43,480 nucleotides of DNA from JAVWIF01 sp036639635 (GCA_036639635.1 JAVWIF010000010.1:1-43480); one strand, 5' to 3'; positions 1 through 7,963 are shown, counted from the first letter of the stretch. The notes: generated from the sequence alone by a model not told the origin. Program-made: numbers and translations.

Positions 1-76
1 ACGTTTTATTATTCTTACTTTTCTCCTTGTTTCTTCCCCCTTTAAACCACAACTTTTAACCAAGCAAAGAAGCAGA

Positions 77-107
77 AGAAAGCAGTGGCATTGTGCCACT
101 GCTTTCT
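77..107 (-). terminator. Intrinsic terminator of the MATE gene
   Basis: A 14-bp perfect inverted repeat (77-90 and 94-107) with a 3-nt loop lies directly after the MATE stop codon at 113-115. Read on the minus strand it is followed by a pyrimidine-rich but interrupted T tract, so termination is likely but perhaps not complete. Confidence 0.75.
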
Positions 108-112
108 CTTCT

Positions 113-1507
113 TTAAACTTCTTGTATGTTTTTCGAAGTTTCTTTATCCTGCATTTTTTTCATCAACTTTTTGAATTCAATGACAAATAATACAATGGTT
201 GTTAAAACAGCTAATGTATCTGCAATCGGTTCTGCCAAGAAAACTGCCATAACCTTATCTTTAAAAATCATTGGTAATATATAAATAAGTGGTATTAATA
301 CGAGTATTTTACGAAACATGGCAAGAAAAGCCGAAGTCTTCGCATTGCCTAGTGCAATAAAGGTCTGTTGACAAGCAAGTTGCGCTCCCATCAATAAACT
401 ACCAGCCATATAAATACGCATTGCCCAAATACTTGTTTGTGTTAAAGCGACATCATTTGTAAAGATAGCAGTAAAGATTTGTGGTGCTATCATTACGCTC
501 AACCATAATAATGTTGAATAGCTCAAGCAACAGATCAACAACAATTTGAATGCTTTCTTAACGCGACTTGCATTATTGGCTCCATAGTTATAACTAATAA
601 TTGGCTGTGCACCTTGTGTAAAGCCCATCAATGGCAACATTGCAAATTGCATAACACTTGATAAAATGGTCATTGCCCCAACTGCAACGTCTCCACCATA
701 ACGTAAAAGTGAAGAATTAAAGCATAATACAAGAATACTTTCCGTTGCCTGCATGATAAAAGGCGCAAACCCTAATGCAAGTGTTGGTAACAATATTTGT
801 TTCTCTATTTTAAAATTATTAGTACGTAAACGAATTTTAGTGTTCTTTCCTAATAAGAAATATAATACCCATATTGAAGATATACCTTGTGAAAGGATGG
901 TTGCTAAAGCAGCCCCTTGTACTCCCATATCAAATACAAAGATTAGAATTGGATCTAAGATAATATTTGTAATTGCTCCAATGACAACTGTCATCATGCT
1001 TACCTTAGAAAATCCTTGAGCAGATATAAAAGCATTCATTCCCAATGTTAGTTGTACAAAGATGGTCCCTATCGCATATATAAACATATAGGATTGCGCA
1101 TAAGGCAACGTATTTTCACTTGCCCCAAACATCATTAATAGAGGCGTTTGAAAACATAAGACAACAGCCGTTAATACAATTGATGTAATAACCAACGCAC
1201 TAAAACAGTTTCCTAATATTTTTTCTGCCCCCTTATTGTTTCCTTGTCCCATTAAAATGCTAGCACGAGGTGCTCCTCCCATACTAACGAGTGCTGCAAA
1301 TGCTGAGACAATCATAATAATAGGGAAGCATATCCCAACTCCTGTTAATGCATTAGCACCAACATCTGCAATATGTCCAATGTACATACGATCTACCATA
1401 TTATAAAGTGCATTCACTACTTGTGAAGCAATGGCCGGCATTGCAAGCATAAAGAACAGCTTACTAACTTTTTCTTTTCCTAAATCTACTTCTTTAGATA
1501 CTTTCAT
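113..1507 (-). CDS. MATE family multidrug efflux transporter
   Basis: Probable Na+ or H+ coupled exporter of drugs or metabolites in the cytoplasmic membrane. The 464-residue protein is almost entirely hydrophobic, with about 12 membrane segments in two homologous MatE halves. The N-terminal stretch MLAMPAIASQVVNALYNMVD and the internal GAQPIISYNYGA are typical of the MepA/NorM-like family, and length is normal. I chose the ATG at 1505-1507 because a GGAG at 1517-1520 is 9 nt away; the ATG at 1511-1513 is too close. The start overlaps the end of the upstream MarR gene by 14 nt, so the two are probably translationally coupled and the exporter is controlled by that regulator. Substrate unknown. 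Confidence 0.93.
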   Translation of the reverse strand: MKVSKEVDLGKEKVSKLFFMLAMPAIASQVVNALYNMVDRMYIGHIADVGANALTGVGICFPIIMIVSAFAALVSMGGAPRASILMGQGNNKGAEKILGNCFSALVITSIVLTAVVLCFQTPLLMMFGASENTLPYAQSYMFIYAIGTIFVQLTLGMNAFISAQGFSKVSMMTVVIGAITNIILDPILIFVFDMGVQGAALATILSQGISSIWVLYFLLGKNTKIRLRTNNFKIEKQILLPTLALGFAPFIMQATESILVLCFNSSLLRYGGDVAVGAMTILSSVMQFAMLPLMGFTQGAQPIISYNYGANNASRVKKAFKLLLICCLSYSTLLWLSVMIAPQIFTAIFTNDVALTQTSIWAMRIYMAGSLLMGAQLACQQTFIALGNAKTSAFLAMFRKILVLIPLIYILPMIFKDKVMAVFLAEPIADTLAVLTTIVLFVIEFKKLMKKMQDKETSKNIQEV

Positions 1508-1955
1508 TTCCATTCTCTCCTTTTTCAATCTTCTGTAAATTTTCATTCAGCTTTCCTATGGTATCACTCACTCTGTCTAAGTCTTCCTTATGGATACCTT
1601 TTAATAATTCTTTTTCAAAAGTTTGTTTTGCATATTTAATCTTCGAAATAATTTCATCACAATCTTTTAAGATAAGCCGTTGTATTCTTTTATCATATTT
1701 ATCTTCATGGGCTTCTAATAATCCTCTTTTTAATAAAGCATCTACACTACGACAAACAAGTCCTTTCGATATATTTAAATAAAAGACAAATTCTTTTGCT
1801 GTATTTATATTTGGATTATTTGACATAATGATTAAAATATCAATTTCACTTGGTGAAAAGTTATAAGACGCCAATTCACGAAAACACACTCTACCATGTA
1901 CTTTTCGAAAAAGAGCTGCTTGTTTTAACATTGCTTCTAGATTCGTACTCTCCAT
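1494..1955 (-). CDS. MarR family transcriptional regulator
   Basis: Winged-helix DNA-binding protein of 153 residues, the usual MarR length. The central region with SPSEIDILIIMSNNPNINTAKEF, then LNISKGLVCRSVDALLKRGL and DKRIQRLILKD, reads as helix-turn-helix followed by the beta wing. The C-terminal helix probably dimerises. Start placed at the ATG at 1953-1955, with GGAG at 1961-1964; a further in-frame ATG at 1985 would lie across the operator and lacks a ribosome binding site. It overlaps the MATE exporter downstream, so it most likely represses the regulator-exporter operon and is relieved by an exporter substrate. A palindrome abutting its promoter supports autoregulation. Confidence 0.9.
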   Translation of the reverse strand: MESTNLEAMLKQAALFRKVHGRVCFRELASYNFSPSEIDILIIMSNNPNINTAKEFVFYLNISKGLVCRSVDALLKRGLLEAHEDKYDKRIQRLILKDCDEIISKIKYAKQTFEKELLKGIHKEDLDRVSDTIGKLNENLQKIEKGENGNESI

Positions 1956-1969
1956 ATTGTCTCCTTTTA

Positions 1970-2015
1970 GTTTACAAGTAAACAAAATTATAGCACTAAC
2001 CCGTTATATAAACAA
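1970..2015 (-). promoter_or_regulatory. Promoter and palindromic operator of marR-MATE operon
   Basis: Minus-strand -35 TTGTTT (2010-2015), 17-nt spacer, -10 TATAAT (1987-1992). The inverted repeat GTTTAC-AA-GTAAAC (1970-1983) lies 3 bp downstream of the -10, over the expected transcription start. This is a classical repressor position; binding by the encoded MarR protein is inference. Confidence 0.7.
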
Positions 2016-2040
2016 GAAAAAAACTGTATTTCTACAGTTT
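2014..2040 (-). terminator. Intrinsic terminator of tRNA-Leu
   Basis: Perfect 8-bp stem AAACTGTA / TACAGTTT (2021-2028, 2033-2040) with a GAAA-type loop on the minus strand, followed by a T run. It lies 13 nt after the encoded CCA of the tRNA. Confidence 0.85.
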
Positions 2041-2052
2041 ATTTACTAAAAT

Positions 2053-2139
2053 TGGTGCCCGAGGCCGGAATCGAACCGGCACGGTATCGCTACCGACGGA
2101 TTTTGAGTCCGTTGCGTCTACCAATTTCACCACTCGGGC
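2053..2139 (-). tRNA. tRNA-Leu, anticodon CAA
   Basis: An 87-nt class II tRNA. The acceptor stem GCCCGAG pairs with CTCGGGC and is followed by A and an encoded CCA. The anticodon loop CTCAAAA gives anticodon CAA, which reads the leucine codon UUG. The long variable arm (GTCGGTAGCGATACCG region) and the T arm with GGTTCGATTCC are present. It has its own promoter and terminator, so it is transcribed as a single tRNA unit between the MarR and glycosyltransferase genes. Confidence 0.97.
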
Positions 2140-2151
2140 GATTGCTAGACC

Positions 2152-2180
2152 ATTATATCGTATTTTAAAAATGATTGCAA
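2152..2180 (-). promoter_or_regulatory. Promoter of tRNA-Leu
   Basis: Minus-strand -35 TTGCAA (2175-2180), 17-nt spacer, -10 TATAAT (2152-2157), placing the start a few bases before the tRNA 5' end at 2139. The promoter begins just past the stop codon of the upstream glycosyltransferase gene. Confidence 0.8.
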
Positions 2181-2182
2181 TA

Positions 2183-2875
2183 TTATTTTGATACAATCTC
2201 ATCCATTTGCGATTGGATAATATGTTTATCACGTACCATAGCTTCTAAGACTGCTCTTTGACGTAAAAGTGCCTGTGGTTTGTGATTGCTTAATTGAAAG
2301 TTTGAAGGCGATTGTGGTAAACCTGCCAACAGTGTTGCTTCATCTAAAGTTAACGCATGTGGATCTTTTTTAAAATAACCAAAACTGGCTTCTTTAATTC
2401 CCATATAATTATCTCCATAATTGATTATATTCACATAAAGTTCTATGATTTGTTTCTTATCTAATACTTTTTCTATATCGTATGCCATAAATACTTCACT
2501 TACTTTTCTTATATAAGAAGGTTGTAGTGTAAAGTACATGTTTTTTGCAAGTTGTTGCGTGATTGTACTTCCACCTCCAACAATATTCTTTGCAAACATA
2601 TTATCGACAAAAGCTCTTATTAAAGAAACGTAGTCTACTCCATCATGTTCGTAAAAACGACGATCCTCAATTGAAACTGTAGCTTTCAATAAATCCTCAT
2701 TAATATTTTCATAACGCACATAATTTTCTTTTCCTTGAATGGCCGCAACTTTTTCTGTAATGCTTGTCTTCTCAATCGCTTTCGCATAGTTTAAATAACC
2801 TACACCTACAAACAGACAAAAACCTAAAAGAATTATTATAATTAAAATCAAAAGAATTTTTTTAAATATTTTCAT
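2183..2875 (-). CDS. Monofunctional peptidoglycan glycosyltransferase (GT51)
   Basis: Polymerises lipid II into glycan strands at the outer face of the membrane. A short cytoplasmic N-terminus and one membrane anchor (residues about 5-28) precede a single GT51 domain. Family motifs are intact: ATVSIEDRRFYEHDGVD with catalytic Glu70, GGSTITQQLAKN (101-112), RKVSEVFMAYDIEKVLDKKQ, and TLDEATLLAGLPQSPS. At 230 residues there is no room for a transpeptidase domain, so this is an MtgA-like or Staphylococcus SgtB/Mgt-like enzyme rather than a class A PBP. It is apparently transcribed alone, with the tRNA promoter directly after it. Confidence 0.93.
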   Translation of the reverse strand: MKIFKKILLILIIIILLGFCLFVGVGYLNYAKAIEKTSITEKVAAIQGKENYVRYENINEDLLKATVSIEDRRFYEHDGVDYVSLIRAFVDNMFAKNIVGGGSTITQQLAKNMYFTLQPSYIRKVSEVFMAYDIEKVLDKKQIIELYVNIINYGDNYMGIKEASFGYFKKDPHALTLDEATLLAGLPQSPSNFQLSNHKPQALLRQRAVLEAMVRDKHIIQSQMDEIVSK

Positions 2876-2942
2876 AATGTTATCACCTGCGTTTATTATA
2901 GCATAACATTATCTTCATAAACAAACTATTACATTATCGTTA

Positions 2943-2976
2943 GAAAAAAATAAAACACGACATTGTCGTGTTTTAT
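2943..2976 (-). terminator. Intrinsic terminator of the YneF-type gene
   Basis: A 12-bp perfect stem (2950-2961 and 2965-2976) with a 3-nt loop, followed on the minus strand by seven T. The upstream arm includes the stop codon of the preceding gene at 2973-2975. Confidence 0.88.
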
Positions 2977-3188
2977 CTATTTGAATTTACAGACTTCATT
3001 ATCTGTTTGATTTGAGCTTCTGATGGTTTTCTACCCATTTGTAAGAACATTGCACGAATCATTTTTTCATTAATTGGTGGGTTTTCCTTTAATTCTTTTT
3101 CAAATTTTTTCTTTGTGAAATAGAAACCCAAAATACCTCCAATTATTAAACCTGCGGCTGTAAATAATATAGAACTAACTAAATCCAT
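2973..3188 (-). CDS. UPF0154 family (YneF-like) small membrane protein
   Basis: A 71-residue protein with one N-terminal membrane segment (residues about 3-23, MDLVSSILFTAAGLIIGGIL), a glycine-rich GGILGFY turn, then a basic, charged cytoplasmic tail with PPINEKMIRAMFLQMGRKPSEAQI. The NEKMIRAMF...GRKPSEAQIKQ pattern and size match the UPF0154/YneF family of Firmicutes, whose function is not established. The start was set at the ATG at 3186-3188, with AGGAGG (3196-3201) 7 nt away; an earlier in-frame codon at 3206 overlaps that ribosome binding site. Confidence 0.88.
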   Translation of the reverse strand: MDLVSSILFTAAGLIIGGILGFYFTKKKFEKELKENPPINEKMIRAMFLQMGRKPSEAQIKQIMKSVNSNR

Positions 3189-3252
3189 ATGTAATCCTCC
3201 TCGCAATATGCTTATTCTACTATTTTTATCAATATTTTACAATAGTTTTTCT

Positions 3253-3597
3253 TTAATATTTATATCTATTTAAATCTTTAACCAAAAAATAACGATACTT
3301 TCTTTTTAGAAATAGATAGAAAGGATTTTTTATGGTATCAAATATGATACAGTTTTCTTTACATTCAATAGAAATCATATGGGATTGAAATAAGAAATCA
3401 CCAACAAGAGCGTTTCCTTGAATTTTTACAGAACAGTGAAAATAAGAGGAAGCGCATTCCTTTAAATATGCTATGTCAATAGGCTCAAACATATAAGCAC
3501 CTTGTTCTAGCGAAACATTTAAAACTTCACTAATATCCTCTTGATGCCCTTTTAAGCATTCATAAAACGCTGGTTTTATTGGATAAAAACATTTCAT
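3253..3597 (-). CDS. Hypothetical protein, 114 residues
   Basis: I do not recognise this protein. It has no signal peptide or membrane segment. It begins MKCFYPIKPAFYECLKGHQE, has several cysteines (including a central SSYFHCSV and IECKENC) and ends with a basic, aromatic stretch (FLKRKYRYFLVKDLNRYKY). The start at 3595-3597 has a good AAGGTG site (3604-3609) at 6 nt. It lies between the hydrogenase gene and the YneF gene in the same direction; no function can be inferred from that. Confidence 0.65.
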   Translation of the reverse strand: MKCFYPIKPAFYECLKGHQEDISEVLNVSLEQGAYMFEPIDIAYLKECASSYFHCSVKIQGNALVGDFLFQSHMISIECKENCIIFDTIKNPFYLFLKRKYRYFLVKDLNRYKY

Positions 3598-3662
3598 ATA
3601 TATCACCTTATAGTAGTATATCAAATTTTTTTCTAAAATTTAGCGAAGTTTGTCAAACGATT

Positions 3663-5111
3663 CTAATGATGCAAATCTATTTCTGAAAAATCAAAATTTT
3701 CTAATGTACTCTTGATTGTTTTATCTTTTATTTCTAAATTTTCTTTCGTCATACGTGCTTTTGCTTTTGGCGCAGTTTCAATAGTTGCAGGTCCACAAAT
3801 ACAACCACCAACACAAGCCATTCCTTCTAACACATCCGCTTGGAAACGATTTGCTTTCATCATTAATAATGCTTTTTTACAAGCCGTAGCCCCATCGGCG
3901 TATTCACTCGTAATACTAGCATCACCATTTTCACTTAACGCTTGTACAACAGCTTTTGATACTCCGCCACCAATCGAAAAATTACGACCAAAAGCCGATG
4001 CATTGTCTTCTTCTCGAGGAATTATGTTTTCTGGTGATATATTTTTAGAAACCATCATTGCACCCAATTCTTCAAATGTAATACAATAATCTACTTCACT
4101 ATCTAATGCTTCTTGTTTTTTTGCAATGCAAGGTCCAATAAAAACAACTTTACTTTTTGGATGATGATGTTTTAAGTATCTCGTAGTTGCCACCATTGGG
4201 CTTACCATATGTGATACATTATTTTCATATAACATTGGAAAATGTTGTTTTGCTAAATTCACAAACGCTGGACAACAACTTGTGGTAATCTTTTGTCCTT
4301 GTGCAATATGCTTTTTAGCATCTTCTTTTTCATACCAAGCCACAGCATCTGCACCAATAGCGGCTTCATATACATCACTAAAACCAAGTTCACGAATACT
4401 TTCTTTAATTTGTTGTAGTGTCGCATTATCAAACTGTCCTTGAATAGCTGGTGCAAAAACTGCCAATACTTCGTTCTTACCTTTCAATTCGTTAATTACA
4501 TCAACCATCCAACTCATATCTTCAATTGCTCCGAATGGACATTTTGATTGACAAGCACCACAATTGATACACTTTTCTTCATCTATAAGTGCTAAATTAT
4601 TTTCATCCATAGAAATAGCATTGACAGGACAACTCTTCATACAAGGACGTTGTGTTTCTACAATCGCACTAAAAGGACATGCGTTTTTACAAGCTCCACA
4701 TTCTTTACATTTATCATAATCGATAAATGCTCGTTCTTCGCCGATATGAATCGCATCAAATTTACAAGATGCTAAACATGATTTTGCCATACATTTACGA
4801 CAATTATCAGTTACTTGAATCTTATGAATAGAACAACCATCACAAGCAGCAGTGATGACGCGAACAATTTGACGTGGATTGTTATGTTCAACGAGTACTG
4901 GTGGTTTCCCTAAAGCCATCCGTGTACGTTGACGAATAATTTCTTTTTCCTTATATATACAACAACGAAAATCGGCTTTCTTACCAGGTATTAATAAGTT
5001 TGCAACTTCATCACAAACATCTTCATTCAGCTTTCCTAAAAATGCTCGCTTACTCACTTCTTTTAATACATCAAACTTAAATTGTCTTGCTTCATGGTCA
5101 AATAATGACAT
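3663..5111 (-). CDS. Monomeric [FeFe] hydrogenase, group B-type
   Basis: Predicted to evolve or oxidise H2 with ferredoxin as partner, in the cytoplasm. The 482-residue protein has a cysteine-rich N-terminal half with two typical 4Fe-4S motifs (C135/138/141/145 and C181/184/187/191) and extra cysteines at about 90-116 and 157-161. The H-cluster domain follows: L1 TSCCPAF (277-283), L2 GPCIAKKQE (326-334) and L3 EGMACVGGC (429-437). L1 ends in AF and L2 lacks the Met-Pro-Cys of the classic clostridial CpI type, which fits group B enzymes. Maturases HydEFG are not in the window. The start has GAGGG 8 nt upstream. A Rex-like site over its -10 suggests redox control. Confidence 0.92.
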   Translation of the reverse strand: MSLFDHEARQFKFDVLKEVSKRAFLGKLNEDVCDEVANLLIPGKKADFRCCIYKEKEIIRQRTRMALGKPPVLVEHNNPRQIVRVITAACDGCSIHKIQVTDNCRKCMAKSCLASCKFDAIHIGEERAFIDYDKCKECGACKNACPFSAIVETQRPCMKSCPVNAISMDENNLALIDEEKCINCGACQSKCPFGAIEDMSWMVDVINELKGKNEVLAVFAPAIQGQFDNATLQQIKESIRELGFSDVYEAAIGADAVAWYEKEDAKKHIAQGQKITTSCCPAFVNLAKQHFPMLYENNVSHMVSPMVATTRYLKHHHPKSKVVFIGPCIAKKQEALDSEVDYCITFEELGAMMVSKNISPENIIPREEDNASAFGRNFSIGGGVSKAVVQALSENGDASITSEYADGATACKKALLMMKANRFQADVLEGMACVGGCICGPATIETAPKAKARMTKENLEIKDKTIKSTLENFDFSEIDLHH

Positions 5112-5160
5112 ACTTCATCCCTCTTTCTAACACACAAAAAAAACTTGTGCTTTTTTTATC

Positions 5161-5178
5161 ATGTTAATTATATCACAA
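5161..5178. promoter_or_regulatory. Putative Rex operator over the hydrogenase -10
   Basis: ATGTTAATTATATCACAA matches the Rex pattern TTGTKAA-N4-TTMACAA at 12 of 14 defined positions. It contains the minus-strand -10 TATAAT (5167-5172) of the hydrogenase gene. The -35 region is a poor T run. The call is based on pattern and position only. Confidence 0.5.
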
Positions 5179-5211
5179 AGTTTTTGTTGAAAAAAGTTTA
5201 TCCCATTTATT

Positions 5212-6075
5212 TTACTTTTCTTTTCGTTTTGGACGATATTCAATATAAAGAATTGATAAAAATATACAACAAGCACCAATCATCATTAAAATGCTCATCT
5301 TTTCTCCTAATAGTATAAAAGAAAAGATAGAAGCAAAGAAGGCTTCCATTGTTAATATGAGTGAAGCACTATTTGCTGATGTAAATTTTTGTGCATAGGT
5401 TTGAATAAGATAAGCTAGTAGTGTTGAAACAAATATCAAATAACAAACATTCCCAAAAGCACTTGATGACAATTGAAGCGGCGGTTGTTCAAAGAGAAGT
5501 GCGGCAATCAATGAGATAACACCAGCTGTTATCATTTGTAAAAACGTCATAGTAATCGCATCACAATGTTGTGAGTATCGCTCTAGTGCAATAATATGTA
5601 AAGCAAAAAAGACTGCGCACAATAGCGACAACAAATCTCCTAAACTAAAAGCAAGCGCACCAGGTTTTAATGTTAATAAAGCAATTCCAACGATGCATAA
5701 TAAACTTGCATTAATTTCTTTCTTATGGGGTTTACGTTTCATCAATATCCATAATAAATATGGAACAAAGACGACATTAGTTGCAGTTAAAAATGCATTC
5801 TTACTAGGACTTGAATACTTAAGTCCAAATGTTTGCAACGCAAAGGCAAGAAACAAAAAGACACCTGTTAAAATACCGTGTTTAATCACACTTGATTCTA
5901 ACGTTTTAAGCTTTTTAAAACAAACAAGTAAAGGAAACAAGGCTGCTCCTAAAAACCGAATTGTCATAATATAAAAAGGTGATAAACTCTCTAACGCACC
6001 ACTGGTGGCAATAAAACCACCTCCCCATATGATACTTACAAATAGTAACATCATATTAGCATAACTCTTTTTCAT
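5212..6075 (-). CDS. DMT superfamily permease (EamA domains)
   Basis: A 287-residue protein with about ten membrane segments in two EamA repeats. It begins MKKSYANMMLLFVSIIWGGGFIAT and shows the family patterns in repeat one (GALESLSPFYIMTIRFLGAAL) and repeat two (SANSASLILTMEAFFASIFSFILLGE). Members of this group export amino acids or other metabolites; the substrate cannot be told from sequence. AGGTGA lies a suitable distance from the ATG at 6073-6075. It is divergent from xpt and apparently monocistronic. Confidence 0.9.
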   Translation of the reverse strand: MKKSYANMMLLFVSIIWGGGFIATSGALESLSPFYIMTIRFLGAALFPLLVCFKKLKTLESSVIKHGILTGVFLFLAFALQTFGLKYSSPSKNAFLTATNVVFVPYLLWILMKRKPHKKEINASLLCIVGIALLTLKPGALAFSLGDLLSLLCAVFFALHIIALERYSQHCDAITMTFLQMITAGVISLIAALLFEQPPLQLSSSAFGNVCYLIFVSTLLAYLIQTYAQKFTSANSASLILTMEAFFASIFSFILLGEKMSILMMIGACCIFLSILYIEYRPKRKEK

Positions 6076-6162
6076 TTTCTCACCTACTTGTTCAACATCA
6101 TATCATATCTCATTATAATCTTCAAAATGTTTTTGTACTTTTCACAAAGCAAGCTTTTATGT

Positions 6163-6168
6163 TATAAT
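6163..6168 (+). promoter_or_regulatory. -10 element of xpt
   Basis: TATAAT at 6163-6168 lies 34 bp before the xpt ATG, leaving a leader of about 28 nt. The -35 region is weak (TTTCAC at 17 nt). The leader is too short for the purine riboswitch often found before this gene. Confidence 0.5.
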
Positions 6169-6202
6169 TCCCATCATATAAGAACTTTAGAGGAGACCTA
6201 CT

Positions 6203-6772
6203 ATGAAATTATTAGAAGATTATATTCAAACATATGGAACAATTTTAAGCAGTGATGTCTTAAAAGTTGATTCTTTTTTGAATCACCAAATTGATCCTGC
6301 TCTCATGATGAAACTAGCACTTGATTTTCAAGAGCACTTTAAAACTGTATCAATCACAAAAATAGTTACAATAGAAACAAGTGGAATAGCACCTTCTTTA
6401 ATGCTTGCCTATCTTCTTCAAGTCCCCCTCGTATTCTTTAAAAAAAGTGCATCAAAAATAACATCTTCTGAATGCTATTATACAAGTGTTCACTCTTATA
6501 CAAAAGATGTAGATTACACAATCCAATGTGCAAAGAAGTATCTGACAAAAGATGACAAAGTACTCTTCATAGATGATTTTATGGCAAATGGGGAAGCTTG
6601 TTTTGGCGCCATTGATTTACTCCAACAAGCAAGTGCTAGTTTAGAAGGTATTGGTATTGTAATTGAAAAAGCTTTCCAACCAGGCAGAAGCAAGGTTGAA
6701 AAGCTAGGTTATAAAGTATATGCACAAGCAAGAATAGCTAGCATGCAAGAACATAGTATCAAGTTTATTTAG
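6203..6772 (+). CDS. xpt: Xanthine phosphoribosyltransferase
   Basis: Salvages xanthine by transferring phosphoribose from PRPP, giving XMP. At 189 residues it is the usual length. The N-terminus (SSDVLKVDSFLNHQIDP, 16-32) and ITKIVTIETSGIAPS (51-65) closely resemble Bacillus subtilis Xpt as I recall it. The PRPP-binding loop is VLFIDDFMANGEA (120-132), and GIGIVIEKAFQPGR follows. AGGAG lies just before the ATG. It is monocistronic: no xanthine permease follows. Its last codons overlap the end of the convergent ECF gene by 4 nt, and its terminator lies within that gene. Confidence 0.95.
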   Translation: MKLLEDYIQTYGTILSSDVLKVDSFLNHQIDPALMMKLALDFQEHFKTVSITKIVTIETSGIAPSLMLAYLLQVPLVFFKKSASKITSSECYYTSVHSYTKDVDYTIQCAKKYLTKDDKVLFIDDFMANGEACFGAIDLLQQASASLEGIGIVIEKAFQPGRSKVEKLGYKVYAQARIASMQEHSIKFI

Positions 6773-6801
6773 TCAACTTGATGCTTATGTTCTATTTTTT
6801 T
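6749..6801 (+). terminator. Terminator spanning the 3' ends of xpt and the ECF gene
   Basis: Long imperfect stem: arm 6749-6765 pairs with 6775-6792, with the overlapping stop codons of both genes (TAG 6770-6772, TAA 6769-6771 on the other strand) in the loop. On the plus strand a T run follows at 6795-6801. On the minus strand there is no T run, so it should mainly stop xpt transcription. Confidence 0.8.
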
Positions 6802-7290
6802 AACAACATTTAACAACAAAGGAATGATTAGAATCTGTAAGATAATCCCAGGTAATGCACTAACAAATGCTGCACTGAGGAAAATCGCTAGTGTGTATGC
6901 CTTTCCTAAGTAACTTAAAAGGACAAGATTGGCAACTCCGCTTACTATCCTTCCTACAAACATTGTAAATAATAAAGAAACATAAACATTCTTCTTTTGG
7001 ATAAGTAGCCCACTTAAGAAACCATACGTCATTAGCTCTAACATCATCGCAATACCTGTTGGCATCAAGACTGGCATACCAGTTATTGCAGATGATAACA
7101 AAGGTGTTATCACCCCTACAAGAGCTCCATAACTTGGTCCACAAATAAAGCCACATAATAAAACAGGAATATGCATTGGTAAAAAGAAAGCTCCACCACT
7201 AGGTCCAATTGAATGAAATGTAAAGGGTAAAATTAAACCAAGTGCTAAAAAGAAGGCAGATAATGTCAATCGTTTTACATTATTCGTCAT
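6769..7290 (-). CDS. ECF transporter substrate-binding (S) component
   Basis: A 173-residue membrane protein with five to six hydrophobic segments. The N-terminal MTNNVKRLTLSAFFLALGLILPF, the following HIPVLLCGFICGPSYGALVGVITPLLSS and the glycine-rich helices fit the S components of energy-coupling-factor vitamin transporters, which capture a micronutrient and share an EcfAA'T module encoded elsewhere. The substrate is not clear. It is followed convergently by xpt with a 4-nt overlap, and it lies 14 nt downstream of the thioredoxin-like lipoprotein gene on the same strand, so the two may be cotranscribed. Confidence 0.83.
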   Translation of the reverse strand: MTNNVKRLTLSAFFLALGLILPFTFHSIGPSGGAFFLPMHIPVLLCGFICGPSYGALVGVITPLLSSAITGMPVLMPTGIAMMLELMTYGFLSGLLIQKKNVYVSLLFTMFVGRIVSGVANLVLLSYLGKAYTLAIFLSAAFVSALPGIILQILIIPLLLNVVKKIEHKHQVD

Positions 7291-7304
7291 AAACTTCCTC
7301 TTTT

Positions 7305-7910
7305 CTATTTATAATCTTTCAACATCTTTTCAATTATTTTCGTAAATTCTTTCTCTTCATTCTCACTCATTTTACCTTTTGTAGCATCATGAGAATCTAC
7401 AGTCCCAATATGTCCTGATACAACTTTACCTTCTTTAATTACAAAAAAGAAAGGTACAAATAGTTTATAGCTACCATCTTCTGCTTTATCATCTTTATTC
7501 AAATATGGTTCTACATAAGGAATCAATGTTTTCTTTTGTTCGTCAGTGTATAAAAGTTTCTTATCACTATCACGCGTTTCTACATATTGAATGTGTACTC
7601 CTGCTTTTTTGGCTTCTTCGTTTACGATTGGCAACGCATCAATACACCAAGGACATTTTGGATATCCTAAATATACAAAAGCATTTCCTTTATCTTTCAG
7701 CGTTTTTAAAACATCATCCATAGTAGAAACAACAAATTGGTTATCTTTACTAGTAAAGCCTTCATAAGCACTCATATCAGCGCTTTTTACAATCGCACAA
7801 GAAGAGTTTTCACCATCATCACAAGCATTCTTTTTTTCATTTTGCTTTGCAGGTTTTGCACTACATCCAAACAATAACAATATAATACATAAGGGTATAA
7901 TTTTTTTCAT
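7305..7910 (-). CDS. Thioredoxin-fold lipoprotein with CPWC motif
   Basis: An exported, lipid-anchored protein of 201 residues. The signal peptide ends in the lipobox LLFGC (Cys16). A low-complexity linker with two further cysteines (Cys30, Cys38) precedes a thioredoxin-like domain with YLGYPKCPWCIDALP, active-site Cys86 and Cys89, and a cis-Pro-like FVPFFFVIKEGKVV. It probably acts as a disulfide reductase or oxidase outside the membrane; its partner is unknown. The start has AAAGG upstream. The adjacent ECF gene downstream may be in the same transcript. Confidence 0.85.
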   Translation of the reverse strand: MKKIIPLCIILLLFGCSAKPAKQNEKKNACDDGENSSCAIVKSADMSAYEGFTSKDNQFVVSTMDDVLKTLKDKGNAFVYLGYPKCPWCIDALPIVNEEAKKAGVHIQYVETRDSDKKLLYTDEQKKTLIPYVEPYLNKDDKAEDGSYKLFVPFFFVIKEGKVVSGHIGTVDSHDATKGKMSENEEKEFTKIIEKMLKDYK

Positions 7911-7963
7911 ATGACACGACCTTTCTGTAACCTATTTTACAAGTAAAACACCTTTTTGTCTAT

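Noticed and set aside
5131..5158. Hairpin CACAA / TTGTG followed by seven T on the plus strand upstream of the hydrogenase gene
   Set aside because: The stem is weak (about 5 bp) and points away from any plus-strand gene, so it has nothing to terminate.
6121..6202. Purine riboswitch upstream of xpt
   Set aside because: The -10 is 34 bp before the ATG, so the leader is far too short for the aptamer.
6860..7156. A 98-residue ORF in another frame within the ECF gene
   Set aside because: Cysteine- and tryptophan-rich composition typical of an out-of-frame reading; the ECF frame has clear membrane helices.
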